Counted from the first letter of the stretch, positions 1 to 9,859 are shown. The stretch is DNA of 64,000 nucleotides from Paenarthrobacter sp. AR 02 (GCF_021538675.1 NZ_JAJUKH010000001.1:1209462-1273461), one strand, 5' to 3'. A program made the numbers and translations. The notes: a model not told the origin generated them from the sequence alone.

Positions 1-443
1 TGGCGGTCACCGAGACATCCTCGCAAGTGGTCCAGCCGGCGGAGCCCGCCGTCAGCTCCCCCCTGCCTGAAGTCACGGGCGTCCGGATGCCGACTTTCGA
101 AGCCCGGATCGTCACCGGCGCCAACGGCAACAAAGCGGCCGTGGCTACGGACCCGGAAGCGGAGAACCAGATGGATGCCCTCAACACGGGAACGCTCGGC
201 CTGAACGGTGGCGGATGCATAGCCCGTGTGGACCCCGACGGCAGTTCCAGCGGCCTCATTTTCCCCCGCGGAACCCTCATCACAGGGACCGGGGTGGTTC
301 TGCCCGACGGAACAGCCATCAGCCTTGGGCAGCAATTCGCATTCGGTGGAGGCAACTCACCGGAAAACACGGAGCTGGGAGAGTGCGCCCCAACCGGCAC
401 GGCTTTCCTGGTCCAGAACTGGGACGCGCTTCCCTCGAAGTAG
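1..443 (+). CDS. 3' part of a hypothetical protein
   Basis: The reading frame is already open at the left edge (first full codon at base 3) and stops at 441-443, so the gene starts outside the window. The visible 146 residues are rich in Pro, Gly, Ala and Val, with one cysteine in a GGGC segment and another in GECAP. There is no transmembrane segment and no motif I recognise. It converges on the downstream minus-strand gene with only 13 bp between the stops. A GTG at 27 could serve as a start, but no ribosome binding site supports it. Function unknown. Confidence 0.5.
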   Translation, partial: AVTETSSQVVQPAEPAVSSPLPEVTGVRMPTFEARIVTGANGNKAAVATDPEAENQMDALNTGTLGLNGGGCIARVDPDGSSSGLIFPRGTLITGTGVVLPDGTAISLGQQFAFGGGNSPENTELGECAPTGTAFLVQNWDALPSK

Positions 444-456
444 GCTCTCGGGCCTC

Positions 457-2790
457 CTATTCGGTGACTTCTTCCTCCACGGGGTCCTTCAGCAGCAGGG
501 CGGTGCCCTGGAACGGGCGGAGCTCCAGGAAGAAGCTGCAGAGGTCGTCCACCTGGCCCACGTCCTCGCCGCTGAACAGGTCGTGGACAGTCGCGCCTGG
601 AACAAGGTGCGAGGACTGAATGCTGCCCGCGATGTCCTGGTCCGAGAAGTTCAGGACCGTGACCTGCAGGGCTCCGTCAGCGAGCTGGTTCACCAGGACC
701 AGCAGTCCCTTGTTCGACACGTCCGGCACGTCCAGAAGTGTGCTGGTGGCAATCCCCGACTCTTCCCGCACGGAGAGGATCTGCTGGAGCCGCCGCGCAT
801 AGGAGTTGGAGTCCTTCAGCTGCTCGGGCAGCGGACCGTAAAGGCTCCGGGCCCGGGGCATCCCCGCCAGCGAGGTTGTAGCGTCCGGGCTGGTGCCCAT
901 CAGGTCGTGGGCGCCGCGGTTGATCCAACGGGTATCGCCCTGGGAGGTCAGCTCGCCCACTGTTTGGCGGTCCAGCGCCGTGATGCCGGTGAGATCCCAG
1001 CCGGACAAAGCGAAAACACCCGGCTGCAGCGCGTTGTACATGGACAGGAGCACATGCGCGTCCAGGACCTGGGATTCCTGCTCGGGAGTGATGGCATCCG
1101 GGTCCTTGACGCCCAACGCCGCCATTAGGAAGCTCACCGTGGTGCAGGCGATGCCGTTGGTGGTGAAGACCGCGTTGTACGGTCCGTTCTCACCTGTGAG
1201 GCGTTCCCGCATGGTGTTCTGGACCTTCTCGGCAACCTCAGCGCCGGTCAGTTCCTCGCCTCCGAGCTCGAAAATATCCTCCCGGTGGCCGGCTGCGAAG
1301 TGAAGCAGCTCGTAGGTGAGTTCGTCGTGGTTCTGGAGTGCGTGGACCAAGGACGCCTGGTCCACGCCGATCTCCATGGCCAGCTTGAGCGTAAGGCGGA
1401 GGAACTCGGTGTCGCCGGTGACCAGCGCGTAGTGGTACGCGGGCCGGGTGATGAAGTCGTAGGAGAGGTCCGGGCCGGACTCAGACTGGGACTTGATGTC
1501 ATCGATGGTGAGGTTGAGCTCCTGGAAAGAGAACCCGCCCACCTTGCGGATCATCGAGCCGATCAGCTGGTTGGCTGCCTCCGACAACGGGTGTCCTTCG
1601 GACCAGCCCGGCTCTTCCTCCGCGCTTTTCTCAACGCCAAGGAAGCCGTTGGCGTCAAGGCGCAGGGCGCCTGTGCCGAGGTCCAGCAACGAGTGCAGGG
1701 CATCGCCCACCACCAGGCGCATGCCGGCGAAGGTGGGGTCCAGCCAGTTGATGGAGGGCTGGCCGGACTTGAAGTAGTGGAGGTAGACCCAGCGGCGCTT
1801 CTTGCCTGTGGTGTCAATGATCGGCTTGGTGGCACTCCAGTTGGTTTCCTTGACCCCGGGTTCGTAGAAAATCACGCGCTGGAGCCGGCCGATGATATAA
1901 CCCGCCTCTTGGAGGGCCTTCTCCGCCTCGGGGCTGATGTTGACAGAGTCCTGGTTCTCCGGGACGTCCGGCAACAGGTGCCAGTCTTCTTCGGGGATAT
2001 CCACCATGTGATAGATGCCGGGGTAGTCCCGGAAGTTCATCTCTGCCAGCCGGAAGTCGGCGCCCTTGCCTGTGTGGCCGGGAACGATGTCGTCAATGAC
2101 CGTGCCGCCGTGGTCCACGGCGACCTCACACATCTGTCGGAACTCCTCCTCGGTGCCGAAAGCGGGATCGATCGCCATGGAGATCCGGTCAAAGTGCCCG
2201 TCAACACTGGGTGTTTGCGACCAGCCGCTGATGCCGCCGGCCAACTTCACAGGCCCTGTGTGCAGTCCGCGGATGCCGATTTCCCGGAAGGCATCCCACA
2301 GTTCCGGGTCACCGAGTGCCGACAGGAAGGACTGACCGTCCTTGGTGATGAAGGACAGCGGATACGCCGTGAACCAGACGGGCGCGCGCTCCACAGCTGC
2401 CCGGGGATTGGGCCTGGCATACGAGTTCTGCCACATGCTGGCCTGCCCGGAAAGCTGCCGTGCCATGGTGTTGGCGTCCCCCAGCATCGACTGGTTGCGC
2501 AGCCAATCCACATACGTTTTGTTAAGGCCGTCGAATTCCAGCGACGGACGGGCCGCGAAGAACTGCCGACGCCGGGCAATGGGCCTCAGCGCCTTGGGGC
2601 GGGCGGGGTAGAACTGCTCGTCGAAGGTGATCTCGGGCTCAGGTGATTCGGTAACCGCTTCCTGTACTTCTTCCTGCGTTCCGTTGTGATCAGAGCCGAC
2701 TTCTGCCGCGCTCTCGTTGACTACAGGCTCCCGCACAGCATTCTCCTTTACGTGGTCGCCGCTCCAGCGCCGACCTTCCGAGGGGGTCAT
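457..2790 (-). CDS. GH13 trehalose synthase-like maltose alpha-D-glucosyltransferase
   Basis: A glycoside hydrolase family 13 enzyme of up to 777 residues, probably interconverting maltose and trehalose or transferring glucosyl groups in the cytoplasm. The four GH13 regions are visible: DDIVPGHTG (region I), RLDANGF with the nucleophile Asp379, FQELNL with the acid/base Glu424, and NHDEL with Asp489. The N-terminus (about 55 residues) is acidic and unlike a catalytic domain. The sequence lacks the FYEVLVRSF-type opening of ordinary bacterial TreS and resembles the longer Picrophilus-type trehalose synthases as I remember them, so substrate is uncertain. The ATG at 2790 has no good ribosome site; a GTG at 2751 preceded by GGAG is an alternative start. 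A promoter-region motif lies at 2831-2842. Confidence 0.75.
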   Translation of the reverse strand: MTPSEGRRWSGDHVKENAVREPVVNESAAEVGSDHNGTQEEVQEAVTESPEPEITFDEQFYPARPKALRPIARRRQFFAARPSLEFDGLNKTYVDWLRNQSMLGDANTMARQLSGQASMWQNSYARPNPRAAVERAPVWFTAYPLSFITKDGQSFLSALGDPELWDAFREIGIRGLHTGPVKLAGGISGWSQTPSVDGHFDRISMAIDPAFGTEEEFRQMCEVAVDHGGTVIDDIVPGHTGKGADFRLAEMNFRDYPGIYHMVDIPEEDWHLLPDVPENQDSVNISPEAEKALQEAGYIIGRLQRVIFYEPGVKETNWSATKPIIDTTGKKRRWVYLHYFKSGQPSINWLDPTFAGMRLVVGDALHSLLDLGTGALRLDANGFLGVEKSAEEEPGWSEGHPLSEAANQLIGSMIRKVGGFSFQELNLTIDDIKSQSESGPDLSYDFITRPAYHYALVTGDTEFLRLTLKLAMEIGVDQASLVHALQNHDELTYELLHFAAGHREDIFELGGEELTGAEVAEKVQNTMRERLTGENGPYNAVFTTNGIACTTVSFLMAALGVKDPDAITPEQESQVLDAHVLLSMYNALQPGVFALSGWDLTGITALDRQTVGELTSQGDTRWINRGAHDLMGTSPDATTSLAGMPRARSLYGPLPEQLKDSNSYARRLQQILSVREESGIATSTLLDVPDVSNKGLLVLVNQLADGALQVTVLNFSDQDIAGSIQSSHLVPGATVHDLFSGEDVGQVDDLCSFFLELRPFQGTALLLKDPVEEEVTE

Positions 2791-3109
2791 TCAAGAGGTC
2801 ACGTACCCGGGCGTACCCGGCGTAATCATGCTAAGCATCCTTGGCAGCTGTTTGTCGACCTCGGGGAGAAGTGAGTCGTTCCGGTTGAGGCTCGACGGCG
2901 GTGGGCGGGGTTCGGTGGTTGCCTCCCTCGCCGAACACCCTTCCTCCAGTTACCCGCCACAGTTTCTCGGCTTCGAAGTATGGTTTGACCGCTACCGACT
3001 TGATAGCCTCGGAGCCGAGTGTCCACGCAGCAGCCCAAATTGAAGAGCCTCCCATCGCTATCGACGGGCTGATGGACATACGTCCGGGCTATCAGCCTGA
3101 AAGGAACGC
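2791..3109. promoter_or_regulatory. divergent intergenic region upstream of the GH13 and YciI-like genes
   Basis: A 319-bp region between divergent genes with no credible coding frame. It contains the near-palindrome catgctaagcat at 2827-2838. Read on the minus strand, towards the GH13 gene, this gives AAGGATGCTTAG, a 12-mer that recurs with one change upstream of the membrane protein at 62598-63131. A ribosome site (gaaagga) precedes the ATG at 3110. Confidence 0.4.
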
Positions 3110-3463
3110 ATGCCTGAATTTGCAGTCCTGATCTACGCAAACGACTCGAGGCATGCGCCCGATGCATCGAAAGAGGACCTCAAAGAGTGCGACGAGCACT
3201 TTGACGCCCTGGTCGCCAGCGGCCGCATGCATATCGCGTATGCGCTCACGCCGAGGGACCACGCGCGCACCGTCCGAGAGGCCGGTACTGCTGACGGCCC
3301 TTACAACGCCGCTGGTCAAGTCGTGGCCGGCTTCTACATCCTGAACGCGACGGATATCGACGAAGCGATGGACTTGGCCAGCAAAGATCCTTCCATCCTC
3401 ACAGGCGGCGGGGTGGAGATCCGTCCTGTGCATAGTGGTGGCGTCGTCAACCGAACCCCATAA
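3110..3463 (+). CDS. YCII-related (DGPF-type) domain protein
   Basis: A 117-residue single-domain protein of the YCII-related superfamily, small ferredoxin-like-fold proteins often encoded near ECF sigma factors but without a firm general function. Signs of the family are the opening EFAVLIYAND, a central histidine-containing segment around HIAYALTPRDHA, the DGPY motif, and the C-terminal GGGVEIRPVH stretch. The start ATG is preceded by gaaagga at proper spacing. It stands alone and converges on the mycothione reductase gene; no sigma factor is adjacent. Confidence 0.75.
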   Translation: MPEFAVLIYANDSRHAPDASKEDLKECDEHFDALVASGRMHIAYALTPRDHARTVREAGTADGPYNAAGQVVAGFYILNATDIDEAMDLASKDPSILTGGGVEIRPVHSGGVVNRTP

Positions 3464-3507
3464 ACACGGGCGAAATCACAGCACGCCCCACTGCGCGCTG
3501 ACCGATC

Positions 3508-3530
3508 CTTACCAGGGGCCGGCTGGTAAG
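3508..3530. terminator. possible terminator hairpin between convergent genes
   Basis: cttaccag and ctggtaag form a perfect 8-bp stem with a 7-nt loop, placed between the YciI-like stop and the mtr stop. No clear T-run follows on either strand, so it is only a weak candidate. Confidence 0.3.
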
Positions 3531-3583
3531 TTCCCCGACCGGGAGTGGGCGTGACCAACCATGGGTTCCAGCCGCCACCCACA

Positions 3584-5008
3584 TCACCCCGCTCCCGTCC
3601 CGTTGAACGTGAGGCCGAGCAACGCATTTTCGGTGACCTCGGGCAGTGCGGGGTGGATCCAGTATTGTTTGGCGGCGAAGTCGCGCACGTCGAGGTCGAA
3701 GGCCAGGACGGTGATCATCTGTTGGATGAGGGTTGATGCCTGGGGCCCCATGTAGTGCGCGCCGAGGAGTTTGCCGGTGTCGCGGTCGGCGATGAGTTTG
3801 CATATCCCGGTGGTGTCCTCCAAGGCCCAGCCGTATGCGACGTCCCCGTAGTCCTGGATTTTGATGGTCACGTCGTGGCCGTGTTCGCGGGCTTGGGCTT
3901 CGGTCATGCCCACGGTGGCGATTTGCGGGTTGGTGAACGTAGCCGCGGGAACATGGTCGTGCGGCATTTTTTGGAGGTTGTCCGGGTTCAGCAGATTGTG
4001 GCGCACGGAGCGCATCTCGGCGTTGGCGACGTGCTTGAGCATGTAGGGGGAAGAGACGTCGCCAAGGGCCCAGACACCGGGCGCGGAGGTTGACCGCCCG
4101 TACTCGTCCACCTTGACGCGACCGTGCCCGGTCATCTCGATCCCGCCGGCGGCCAGGTCCAGCAGGTCCCCGTTGGGGATGCGCCCCGTGGCTACGAGCA
4201 GTACTTCCCCTGTCACTGAGGTGCCATCGTCGAGCCTGACTGTTATGCCTTCGTCTGTCTGCTCGGCACCTACGGTGGTCCGGCCAGGCCGGATGTCGAA
4301 GCGTTTGGCGGCCAGGGCGTTGAACCGGTCGTGGAGGTCGTGGTCCAGATGCCGCAAGAGCGTCGAGCGGGGAATGATGGTGACGTCGCTGCCGAGGGCG
4401 TCGAACACGTGGCCGAACTCCATGGCGATGTAGCCCCCGCCAATGATCACCAAGGATTTGGGCAACTCCGGCAGCCGCATGATGTCCTCGTTGGTGTAAT
4501 ACCGCACGCCTGAAGCTGCGATGGCATCCGGAATCATGGGCCTGGAGCCGGCGGCGATCACCACCTGGTCACCGGAGATGGTTCTCTGGGGGTCACCTTC
4601 GCCGATGCGCAAAACGCGTTCTCCGATGAAGACGGCGTGGTGGTCGTAGACGTCGATGTTCGGGCTCCGCGGGCCACGGCGGTAATCCTCGCCTGAAGCG
4701 GCAATGGGGTCGATCCGCTTTTCAAAGATACGGTCCACTATGCCCGGCCAGTCCACGGAGTTGACCTGGGCGTCGAGGCCCAGCTGCTTGGATCCAACGA
4801 TGTCCAGTGCGGTGTCGGCAGTGTGAACGTACATCTTTGACGGGATGCAGCCGACGTTCAGGCAGGTACCGCCGAATGTTCCTTCTTCGATGATCGCGAT
4901 CGACCGGTCTTCGAACTCCGGTCCGGGAATCGAGTTCCCGGACCCGGTGCCGATGATGATCAGGTCGTAGTGCCGGTCCACGGCTATGTCGCTGGCAGCG
5001 GTGTCCAT
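3584..5008 (-). CDS. mtr: mycothione reductase
   Basis: A 474-residue FAD-dependent pyridine-nucleotide disulfide oxidoreductase that reduces mycothiol disulfide to mycothiol, the main low-molecular-weight thiol of actinobacteria. The N-terminal dinucleotide motif (IIIGTGSGN, residues 17-25) is followed by the redox-active pair Cys49/Cys54 in GGTCLNVGCIPSKM. The second nucleotide-binding fold carries GGGYIAMEFG, and the C-terminal dimerisation domain ends in the catalytic His452/Glu457 of HPALPE. The CIPSKMYVHTAD context is typical of mycothione rather than glutathione reductase. Length is normal. The gene is monocistronic and divergent from the epimerase gene. Confidence 0.9.
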   Translation of the reverse strand: MDTAASDIAVDRHYDLIIIGTGSGNSIPGPEFEDRSIAIIEEGTFGGTCLNVGCIPSKMYVHTADTALDIVGSKQLGLDAQVNSVDWPGIVDRIFEKRIDPIAASGEDYRRGPRSPNIDVYDHHAVFIGERVLRIGEGDPQRTISGDQVVIAAGSRPMIPDAIAASGVRYYTNEDIMRLPELPKSLVIIGGGYIAMEFGHVFDALGSDVTIIPRSTLLRHLDHDLHDRFNALAAKRFDIRPGRTTVGAEQTDEGITVRLDDGTSVTGEVLLVATGRIPNGDLLDLAAGGIEMTGHGRVKVDEYGRSTSAPGVWALGDVSSPYMLKHVANAEMRSVRHNLLNPDNLQKMPHDHVPAATFTNPQIATVGMTEAQAREHGHDVTIKIQDYGDVAYGWALEDTTGICKLIADRDTGKLLGAHYMGPQASTLIQQMITVLAFDLDVRDFAAKQYWIHPALPEVTENALLGLTFNGTGAG

Positions 5009-5135
5009 TTTTGATGATCCTCACTCTTGGCTTATCCCCACCCTAGTGAACCGATGGCGGATGGGCCGGGGGATCGCGCACCAGGTTCCGGTCACGTACA
5101 GTGAACACCCACGCCCCACCCAGCGCAGGAGAACC

Positions 5136-6113
5136 ATGAAAATCGTCGTCATCGGTGGCAGTGGCCACATCGGCTCGTTCCTTGTCCCCAGGCTGGTGCG
5201 CAGCGGCCATGAGGTCATCTCCATCACCCGGGGAACCAGCGCTGCGTACATTGACGCACGCGAGTGGCAGCAGGTCCGTCAGGTCACCGCGGACCGCGCG
5301 AAGGAGGACCGGGAGGGCACTTTTGGTGACCGGGTCGCTGGCCTGGGTGCCGACGTCGTGGTTGACCTGCTGTGCTTCACGCTCGAATCCGCCACCGCCC
5401 TGGTGAACAGTCTCCGGGGCGAGGCGGGGCATCTGCTGCATTGCGGGTCCATCTGGCGTTACGGCGCGAGCCGGAAGCTGCCCATCTCAGAGGGCTCGCA
5501 CTCCACCGCGGAGCCGCTGGACGAATACGGTATCCAAAAACGCGACATCGCACGGATGCTGAAAGAAGAAACGGCCGACGGCGGTTTGGTCACCACGTCC
5601 CTGCACCCCGGACATATCGTAGGGCCGGGCTGGCATCCGGTTGGCCCGCTGGGGAATTTCGATCCCTCGGTGTGGGAAAGGATCTCCGCCGGACAGCCCC
5701 TCCAGATTCCGGGTGGGGGCACGGAGCTGATGCACCATGTGCATGCAGACGACCTCGCCCAGGCGTTTGAAAAGGCCATCGACCGGCGTGAGGCGGCGGC
5801 CGGGGAGGACTTCAACATCGTTGCTCCATCCGCCCTGACTGTTCGCGGCTACCTGGAGATTGCGGCGTCGTGGTTCGGCCAGGAGCCACACTCGGACATG
5901 GTCAGTTGGGACGACTTCCGGGAGACAACCACGCCGGAACACGCGGACACCAGCTGGGCCCACCTCTCCCGCAACCACTGCGTCAGCATCGAAAAGGCCA
6001 AGGCACTGCTGGGCTATGCGCCACGGTATGAACCGGAACAGGCTGTCCGCGAGTCCGTGCAGTGGCTCATCAAGAACAACAAGCTGCACGTTGAGAGCCC
6101 AATCATGGCCTAA
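5136..6113 (+). CDS. NAD-dependent epimerase/dehydratase family protein
   Basis: A 325-residue extended short-chain dehydrogenase with a Rossmann nucleotide motif GGSGHIG at residues 7-13 and a YGIQK segment that fits the catalytic YxxxK. Substrate cannot be read from sequence; relatives act on nucleotide sugars or serve as atypical reductases. The frame is open upstream to 4986, but the ATG at 5136 is chosen because it is preceded by caggagaacc and starts exactly at the Rossmann strand (MKIVVIGG). Proline-rich intergenic DNA of 67 bp separates it from the next gene, and co-transcription is possible. Confidence 0.8.
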   Translation: MKIVVIGGSGHIGSFLVPRLVRSGHEVISITRGTSAAYIDAREWQQVRQVTADRAKEDREGTFGDRVAGLGADVVVDLLCFTLESATALVNSLRGEAGHLLHCGSIWRYGASRKLPISEGSHSTAEPLDEYGIQKRDIARMLKEETADGGLVTTSLHPGHIVGPGWHPVGPLGNFDPSVWERISAGQPLQIPGGGTELMHHVHADDLAQAFEKAIDRREAAAGEDFNIVAPSALTVRGYLEIAASWFGQEPHSDMVSWDDFRETTTPEHADTSWAHLSRNHCVSIEKAKALLGYAPRYEPEQAVRESVQWLIKNNKLHVESPIMA

Positions 6114-6180
6114 ACCAGCCCACCCCCATGTACAACCCGTCCCCCAACCTCGAAGCTTAAGTAGCAAAAGGGGGAGCTGC

Positions 6181-7494
6181 ATGGCTAAGACACCACGCCT
6201 CAACGTGACCGACAGCTGGCTGGATCACGCGTTCTTCGTCCTGGGCGGCGCAGCTGCAGTGTGGCTCGCTTTCCTGTTGGTGGGCGAAAGCTTCCAGCTG
6301 GGGTGGGGCCAGATCTGGTTCTACATCCTCTTCTGGGCGTTCCTTGCGTACTTGCTCTTGCCGCGGCTGCATCGCATCCTCACCACGATCTACGTTCCCG
6401 GCTATTTCATTGGGCGCGCCAGGACCAGTGACGGACTGCTGGGCGATCCCGTGAACGTGGCGCTGCTGGGGGATGAACCCCAGATCCATGCCATCATGCG
6501 GGCCGCCGGCTGGACGAAGGCGGACGACGTCACGCTGCAGAGCAGCCGCCGCATCATCAGTTCGACGATCTTCCGGCAGAGCTACCCCGAGGCCCCGGTG
6601 AGTCCCCTCTACCTGTTCGACCGCCAGCAGGACTTCGCCTACCAGCAGGAAGTGGACAACAATCCGGGCAAACGCCACCATGTCCGTTTTTGGCGCTGCC
6701 CCGAAGGGTGGCTCCTCCCGGGCGGGCACAAAGTGGACTGGCTCGCCGCCGGAACCTACGACCGCAGCGTCGGCTTCTCGCTCTTCACGCTGCAGATCAC
6801 GCACAAGATCGAGCAGAACACCGACGTGGAACGGGACCATATTGTCTCGACAGTTTCGGCTGCGTCGCCGGCCGTCGAGGTGCAGGTCATCGAGGACTTT
6901 TCCACGGGTTACCACTCGCGCAACGGCGGCGGCGATTCGATTTCCACGGACGGCGACCTTCCCATTGTCGACGCCCGCAACGTCCGGGCTCCCACCGATC
7001 AGCTGCCTCGTCAGACGGACAGCCGCGACAGGCGTCCTGCGCCAACCATGGTGGGCGCAGCATTGGTTGTAGCGAGGTCATTGGCAGCCTTCGTGCTGGC
7101 CTTCATCCTGCTGGCCTCGGGCGGTGACGTTGACGGCATCACTTTTGATGACGGCTCAACAGACCCACAAACCACGACGGCGGCACTGGTCACCGTGGCG
7201 GTTGTGGTGCTGCTCTTCGGACTCGGCGAAGTATTCCTTGCGTGGCGGATCTTCCTGGGCAGCAATGGTGCCCGTGTGATTGCGATGGGTTTGAGCTCCA
7301 TCTCCATCCTGGCCCAGGCCGTTGACTACTCCACGGGGAGCGCCAACCTCACGCTCGAAGCCGGCCTGTCCGGCCTGGCGACGGACATCCTGGTGCTCCT
7401 GGCGTTGTCGAGCCAACGGGCCAGGGTGTACGCCAAACGGCAGCGTGTTCCGGCGGTACCGACGTCGGTGGTTGGGCGGCGGGTTCCCTCGTAA
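6181..7494 (+). CDS. LssY C-terminal domain membrane protein
   Basis: A 437-residue membrane protein. Two transmembrane helices near residues 20-65 precede a soluble region of about 200 residues resembling the LssY C-terminal domain (PGYFIGRARTSDGLLGDPVN, then GWTKADDVTL and SPLYLFDRQQDFAYQQ). Four more hydrophobic segments occupy the C-terminal third. LssY-type domains are often fused to phosphatase or DedA modules; here the domain sits between membrane helices. The ATG at 6181 follows gggggagctgc. Role unknown, probably envelope-related. Confidence 0.65.
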   Translation: MAKTPRLNVTDSWLDHAFFVLGGAAAVWLAFLLVGESFQLGWGQIWFYILFWAFLAYLLLPRLHRILTTIYVPGYFIGRARTSDGLLGDPVNVALLGDEPQIHAIMRAAGWTKADDVTLQSSRRIISSTIFRQSYPEAPVSPLYLFDRQQDFAYQQEVDNNPGKRHHVRFWRCPEGWLLPGGHKVDWLAAGTYDRSVGFSLFTLQITHKIEQNTDVERDHIVSTVSAASPAVEVQVIEDFSTGYHSRNGGGDSISTDGDLPIVDARNVRAPTDQLPRQTDSRDRRPAPTMVGAALVVARSLAAFVLAFILLASGGDVDGITFDDGSTDPQTTTAALVTVAVVVLLFGLGEVFLAWRIFLGSNGARVIAMGLSSISILAQAVDYSTGSANLTLEAGLSGLATDILVLLALSSQRARVYAKRQRVPAVPTSVVGRRVPS

Positions 7495-7518
7495 AGGTGA
7501 GTGCCGCCGTCGGACGTG

Positions 7519-7566
7519 GCTGCCCCGCAGTTCCGTTGCTGGGCAACGACGGAAGAGCGGGGCAGC
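7519..7566. terminator. bidirectional terminator-like stem-loop
   Basis: gctgccccgc at 7519-7528 pairs perfectly with gcggggcagc at 7557-7566. Inside it, ttccgttgc pairs with a near-complementary gcaacgacggaa. It lies between the convergent stops of the LssY-like and RidA genes. There is no long T-run. Confidence 0.45.
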
Positions 7567-7578
7567 GACGGAGTAGTG

Positions 7579-7983
7579 CTAGGCGGTGACGGCCAGGGCG
7601 TCGATTTCCACCAGCATGACCTCGTGCGGCAGGTTTACGAAAACCGTGGTGCGGCTCGGGAGCTGGCCGGAGGGGACGTTTTCGCGGATGAATTCGCCGT
7701 AGACCTCGTTCATGGCGGCGAAATCGTCGCGGGTGGTGAGGTAGACGCGGAACATGAGGACGTCTTCAACGGAGGATCCGCCGGCTTCGAGGATGGCCTT
7801 GACGTTGTCCAGGGTGCGGCGGGTCTGCACGCGGACGTCGCCTTCGCCGATGTACTGGTTGGTGGCGGGATCCATGGGTCCTTGGCCGGAAACCTGGAAC
7901 ATGCCGCCCTTCTTGATGCCCTGGGAGAATACGTGCGCCGGGGCGGGGGCGTTTTCGGTCAGTACTACGGTCTTTTCACTCAT
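7579..7983 (-). CDS. RidA family enamine/imine deaminase
   Basis: A 134-residue member of the YjgF/YER057c/UK114 (Rid) family. RidA proteins hydrolyse reactive enamine/imine intermediates released by PLP-dependent dehydratases. The visible family features are the opening APAPAHVFSQGIKKGGMFQVSGQGP and the C-terminal VFVNLPHEVMLVEIDALAV, where archetypes carry the conserved Arg/Glu site. Its ATG overlaps the stop of the upstream IclR gene (ATGA, 7980-7983), so it is translationally coupled. It is divergently linked to a PLP deaminase at 9953, whose product chemistry it would be expected to serve. Confidence 0.85.
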   Translation of the reverse strand: MSEKTVVLTENAPAPAHVFSQGIKKGGMFQVSGQGPMDPATNQYIGEGDVRVQTRRTLDNVKAILEAGGSSVEDVLMFRVYLTTRDDFAAMNEVYGEFIRENVPSGQLPSRTTVFVNLPHEVMLVEIDALAVTA

Positions 7984-8741
7984 GCTGAGTTCCTTTCGTG
8001 GCTGATCCAGCCGAGGTCGTTGGAGATGGCCTCGGTGCTGGCTTTAAGGTCGGGCAGCAGCTCAAGCAGGCCTTCATAGCTGAGCATGACTACCGGTACC
8101 GAACAAGATGCTGCGGCTACGACGGCTCCGCTGGCGTCGCGGATGGGGGCCGCGATGCAGTGCACGAACGCTTCGTGCTCGGCGTTGTCGTGGGCCCAGC
8201 CTTGGTCCTTGACCCGCTCAAGTTCGGCCAGCAAGGCCTCCGGCGAAGTCAAAGTGTTCTCGGTAACTTTGATGTAGTCCAGCCCCGCCGCGATCATTTC
8301 CTGCCGGCTGCGCGGCATGTCGGCGAGGAGGACTTTGGACACGGCGGCCGAGTGCAGCGATGCAGTCAGGCCGATGCGCGAGTACATGCGGACGGGGTGG
8401 TGCGATTCGAACTTGTCGATGTACACCACCTCGCTCCCTTCGAAGGCGGCGAGGTGCACCGTGTGCCCCGTTTTTCCGTTGAGCTCGGCCAGGTGCGGGT
8501 GCGCCACCTGGCGGATGTCCCGCTGCTCCAGCGCAAGCGAGGACAGCTCGAACAGCTTGGAGCCGAGCATGAACCGCTGGTCCTCGTCCCGGACCACGAA
8601 GCGTTTCTCCTCCATGGCGTGCAGGAGCCGCATCACGGTGGTCTTGTGCACGGCGGCCTTGGACGCGAGTTCGTCCAGGGTTGCGGGTTTGGCGGCGAGT
8701 TCGCCGAGCAGGTCGATGGCCCGCATGAGGCTCTGGCTCAA
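7980..8741 (-). CDS. IclR family transcriptional regulator
   Basis: A 253-residue IclR-type regulator: an N-terminal winged helix (LMRAIDLLGELA ... KTTVMRLLHAMEEKRFV) and a C-terminal effector domain. Translation appears to begin at TTG 8741, which overlaps the kinase stop (TTGA) and is preceded by GGAG at good spacing. The middle position in a kinase-IclR-RidA operon, divergent from the deaminase operon, suggests it controls both directions through the repeats at 9860-9890. The likely effector is a pathway intermediate such as 2-keto-3-deoxygluconate; this last point is inference. Confidence 0.85.
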   Translation of the reverse strand: MSQSLMRAIDLLGELAAKPATLDELASKAAVHKTTVMRLLHAMEEKRFVVRDEDQRFMLGSKLFELSSLALEQRDIRQVAHPHLAELNGKTGHTVHLAAFEGSEVVYIDKFESHHPVRMYSRIGLTASLHSAAVSKVLLADMPRSRQEMIAAGLDYIKVTENTLTSPEALLAELERVKDQGWAHDNAEHEAFVHCIAAPIRDASGAVVAAASCSVPVVMLSYEGLLELLPDLKASTEAISNDLGWISHERNSA

Positions 8742-9781
8742 GGTGTCACGCTCCGTTTGCTGAATTGTCCGTCTTCAACATGGATAGCAGCCCAGGCGTC
8801 ATCCGAAGAATCGAGGATGGCTGCGAGTTCCGCGGCGTCCGGAAGCGGTCCGCGGTCGCCATGGACGGTCAAGGTGCAGGCCGCGGCAACATGGCCCCGG
8901 CGCAGGCTCTCCTTTTGGCCGAGCCCGAACAGCATGCCGCTGAGGTAACCGGCGGCGAACGAGTCGCCGGCGCCAACGGGCTCGACGACGGCAACGGACA
9001 AGGCGGGAACCTCTTCCCGGCTGCCGCCCGGGCTAGCCGAGCCACCCGGGTCGGTGTCCGAACGGGTGAGCGCGATGGCGCTGATCGCCTCGTTCTTGAT
9101 GACCAGCACGTCCGGGTCTGGCATCAGGCGGCGGAGTTCGGCTTCGTCAGTGGTGCCGAAGGCGTGCTCGGCCTCGTCCTTGCCTACCAACACGACGTCG
9201 GCGAGGTTCGCCAATCGTTGCAGGACGGAGCGGTCCTGGCCGGCCCACAAGGCGGAACGCCAGTTGACGTCGAAGCTGATGGTGCGGCCGTTCCGGGGTG
9301 CGGTCAGGATGGCTTCAAGCAGGGAGAGGCATTCGGGGGAGAGGGCCGCAGTGATCCCGCTGAGGTGAATGAGTGCAGCGTCCTCCAGCAGCGAGGACAC
9401 CTCCGGGTTGGCGAGCGTGTCCCGTCCCATGGCCGAGGCCGCAGAGCCTTGCCGGTAGTACAAAACGGAACTGCCGCCGTCGGAGGCTGAATCCTGCGCC
9501 GGCACTTTGACGTACAGGCCCGTGGGACGCATGGGGTCGACCTCGACGCCGGAGACCCCAACGTAGTGGTCGCGGAGTTCGTCCAGGATGCGGGTGCCGA
9601 AGCCGTCGCGGCCCACGCGGCTGACCCAATGCGTGTCCAGGCCCATGGCTGCGAGGCCCATGGCGACGTTGGATTCAGCGCCGCCAATCCCGAAGTGCAG
9701 TTCGGTTGCGAGGTGCAGAGGAACGGCGTTGACAGGGGTAAGCATGGCCATGGTTTCGCCAACGCATACAGCTGAAAGCAT
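8738..9781 (-). CDS. PfkB-family sugar kinase, probably 2-keto-3-deoxygluconate kinase
   Basis: A 347-residue ribokinase-like enzyme. It opens with CVGETMAMLTP, has the substrate-binding GGAESNVAMGLAAMG near residue 35 and the C-terminal anion-hole/catalytic motif GAGDSFAAGYLSG. The linked KDPG aldolase makes phosphorylation of KDG to KDPG the most coherent reaction. The frame is open far upstream, but ATG 9781 is chosen because of a gggag site 6 nt upstream and because the protein then begins at the first beta strand. First gene of the minus-strand operon, overlapping the IclR gene by 4 bp. Confidence 0.8.
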   Translation of the reverse strand: MLSAVCVGETMAMLTPVNAVPLHLATELHFGIGGAESNVAMGLAAMGLDTHWVSRVGRDGFGTRILDELRDHYVGVSGVEVDPMRPTGLYVKVPAQDSASDGGSSVLYYRQGSAASAMGRDTLANPEVSSLLEDAALIHLSGITAALSPECLSLLEAILTAPRNGRTISFDVNWRSALWAGQDRSVLQRLANLADVVLVGKDEAEHAFGTTDEAELRRLMPDPDVLVIKNEAISAIALTRSDTDPGGSASPGGSREEVPALSVAVVEPVGAGDSFAAGYLSGMLFGLGQKESLRRGHVAAACTLTVHGDRGPLPDAAELAAILDSSDDAWAAIHVEDGQFSKRSVTP

Positions 9782-9859
9782 CGTTCTCCCGCACTTGTTC
9801 GTGCCGCCAGGCGGCCTTGACTCTCGATCCGCCACCATGTTAGACATATCACCATCAGG

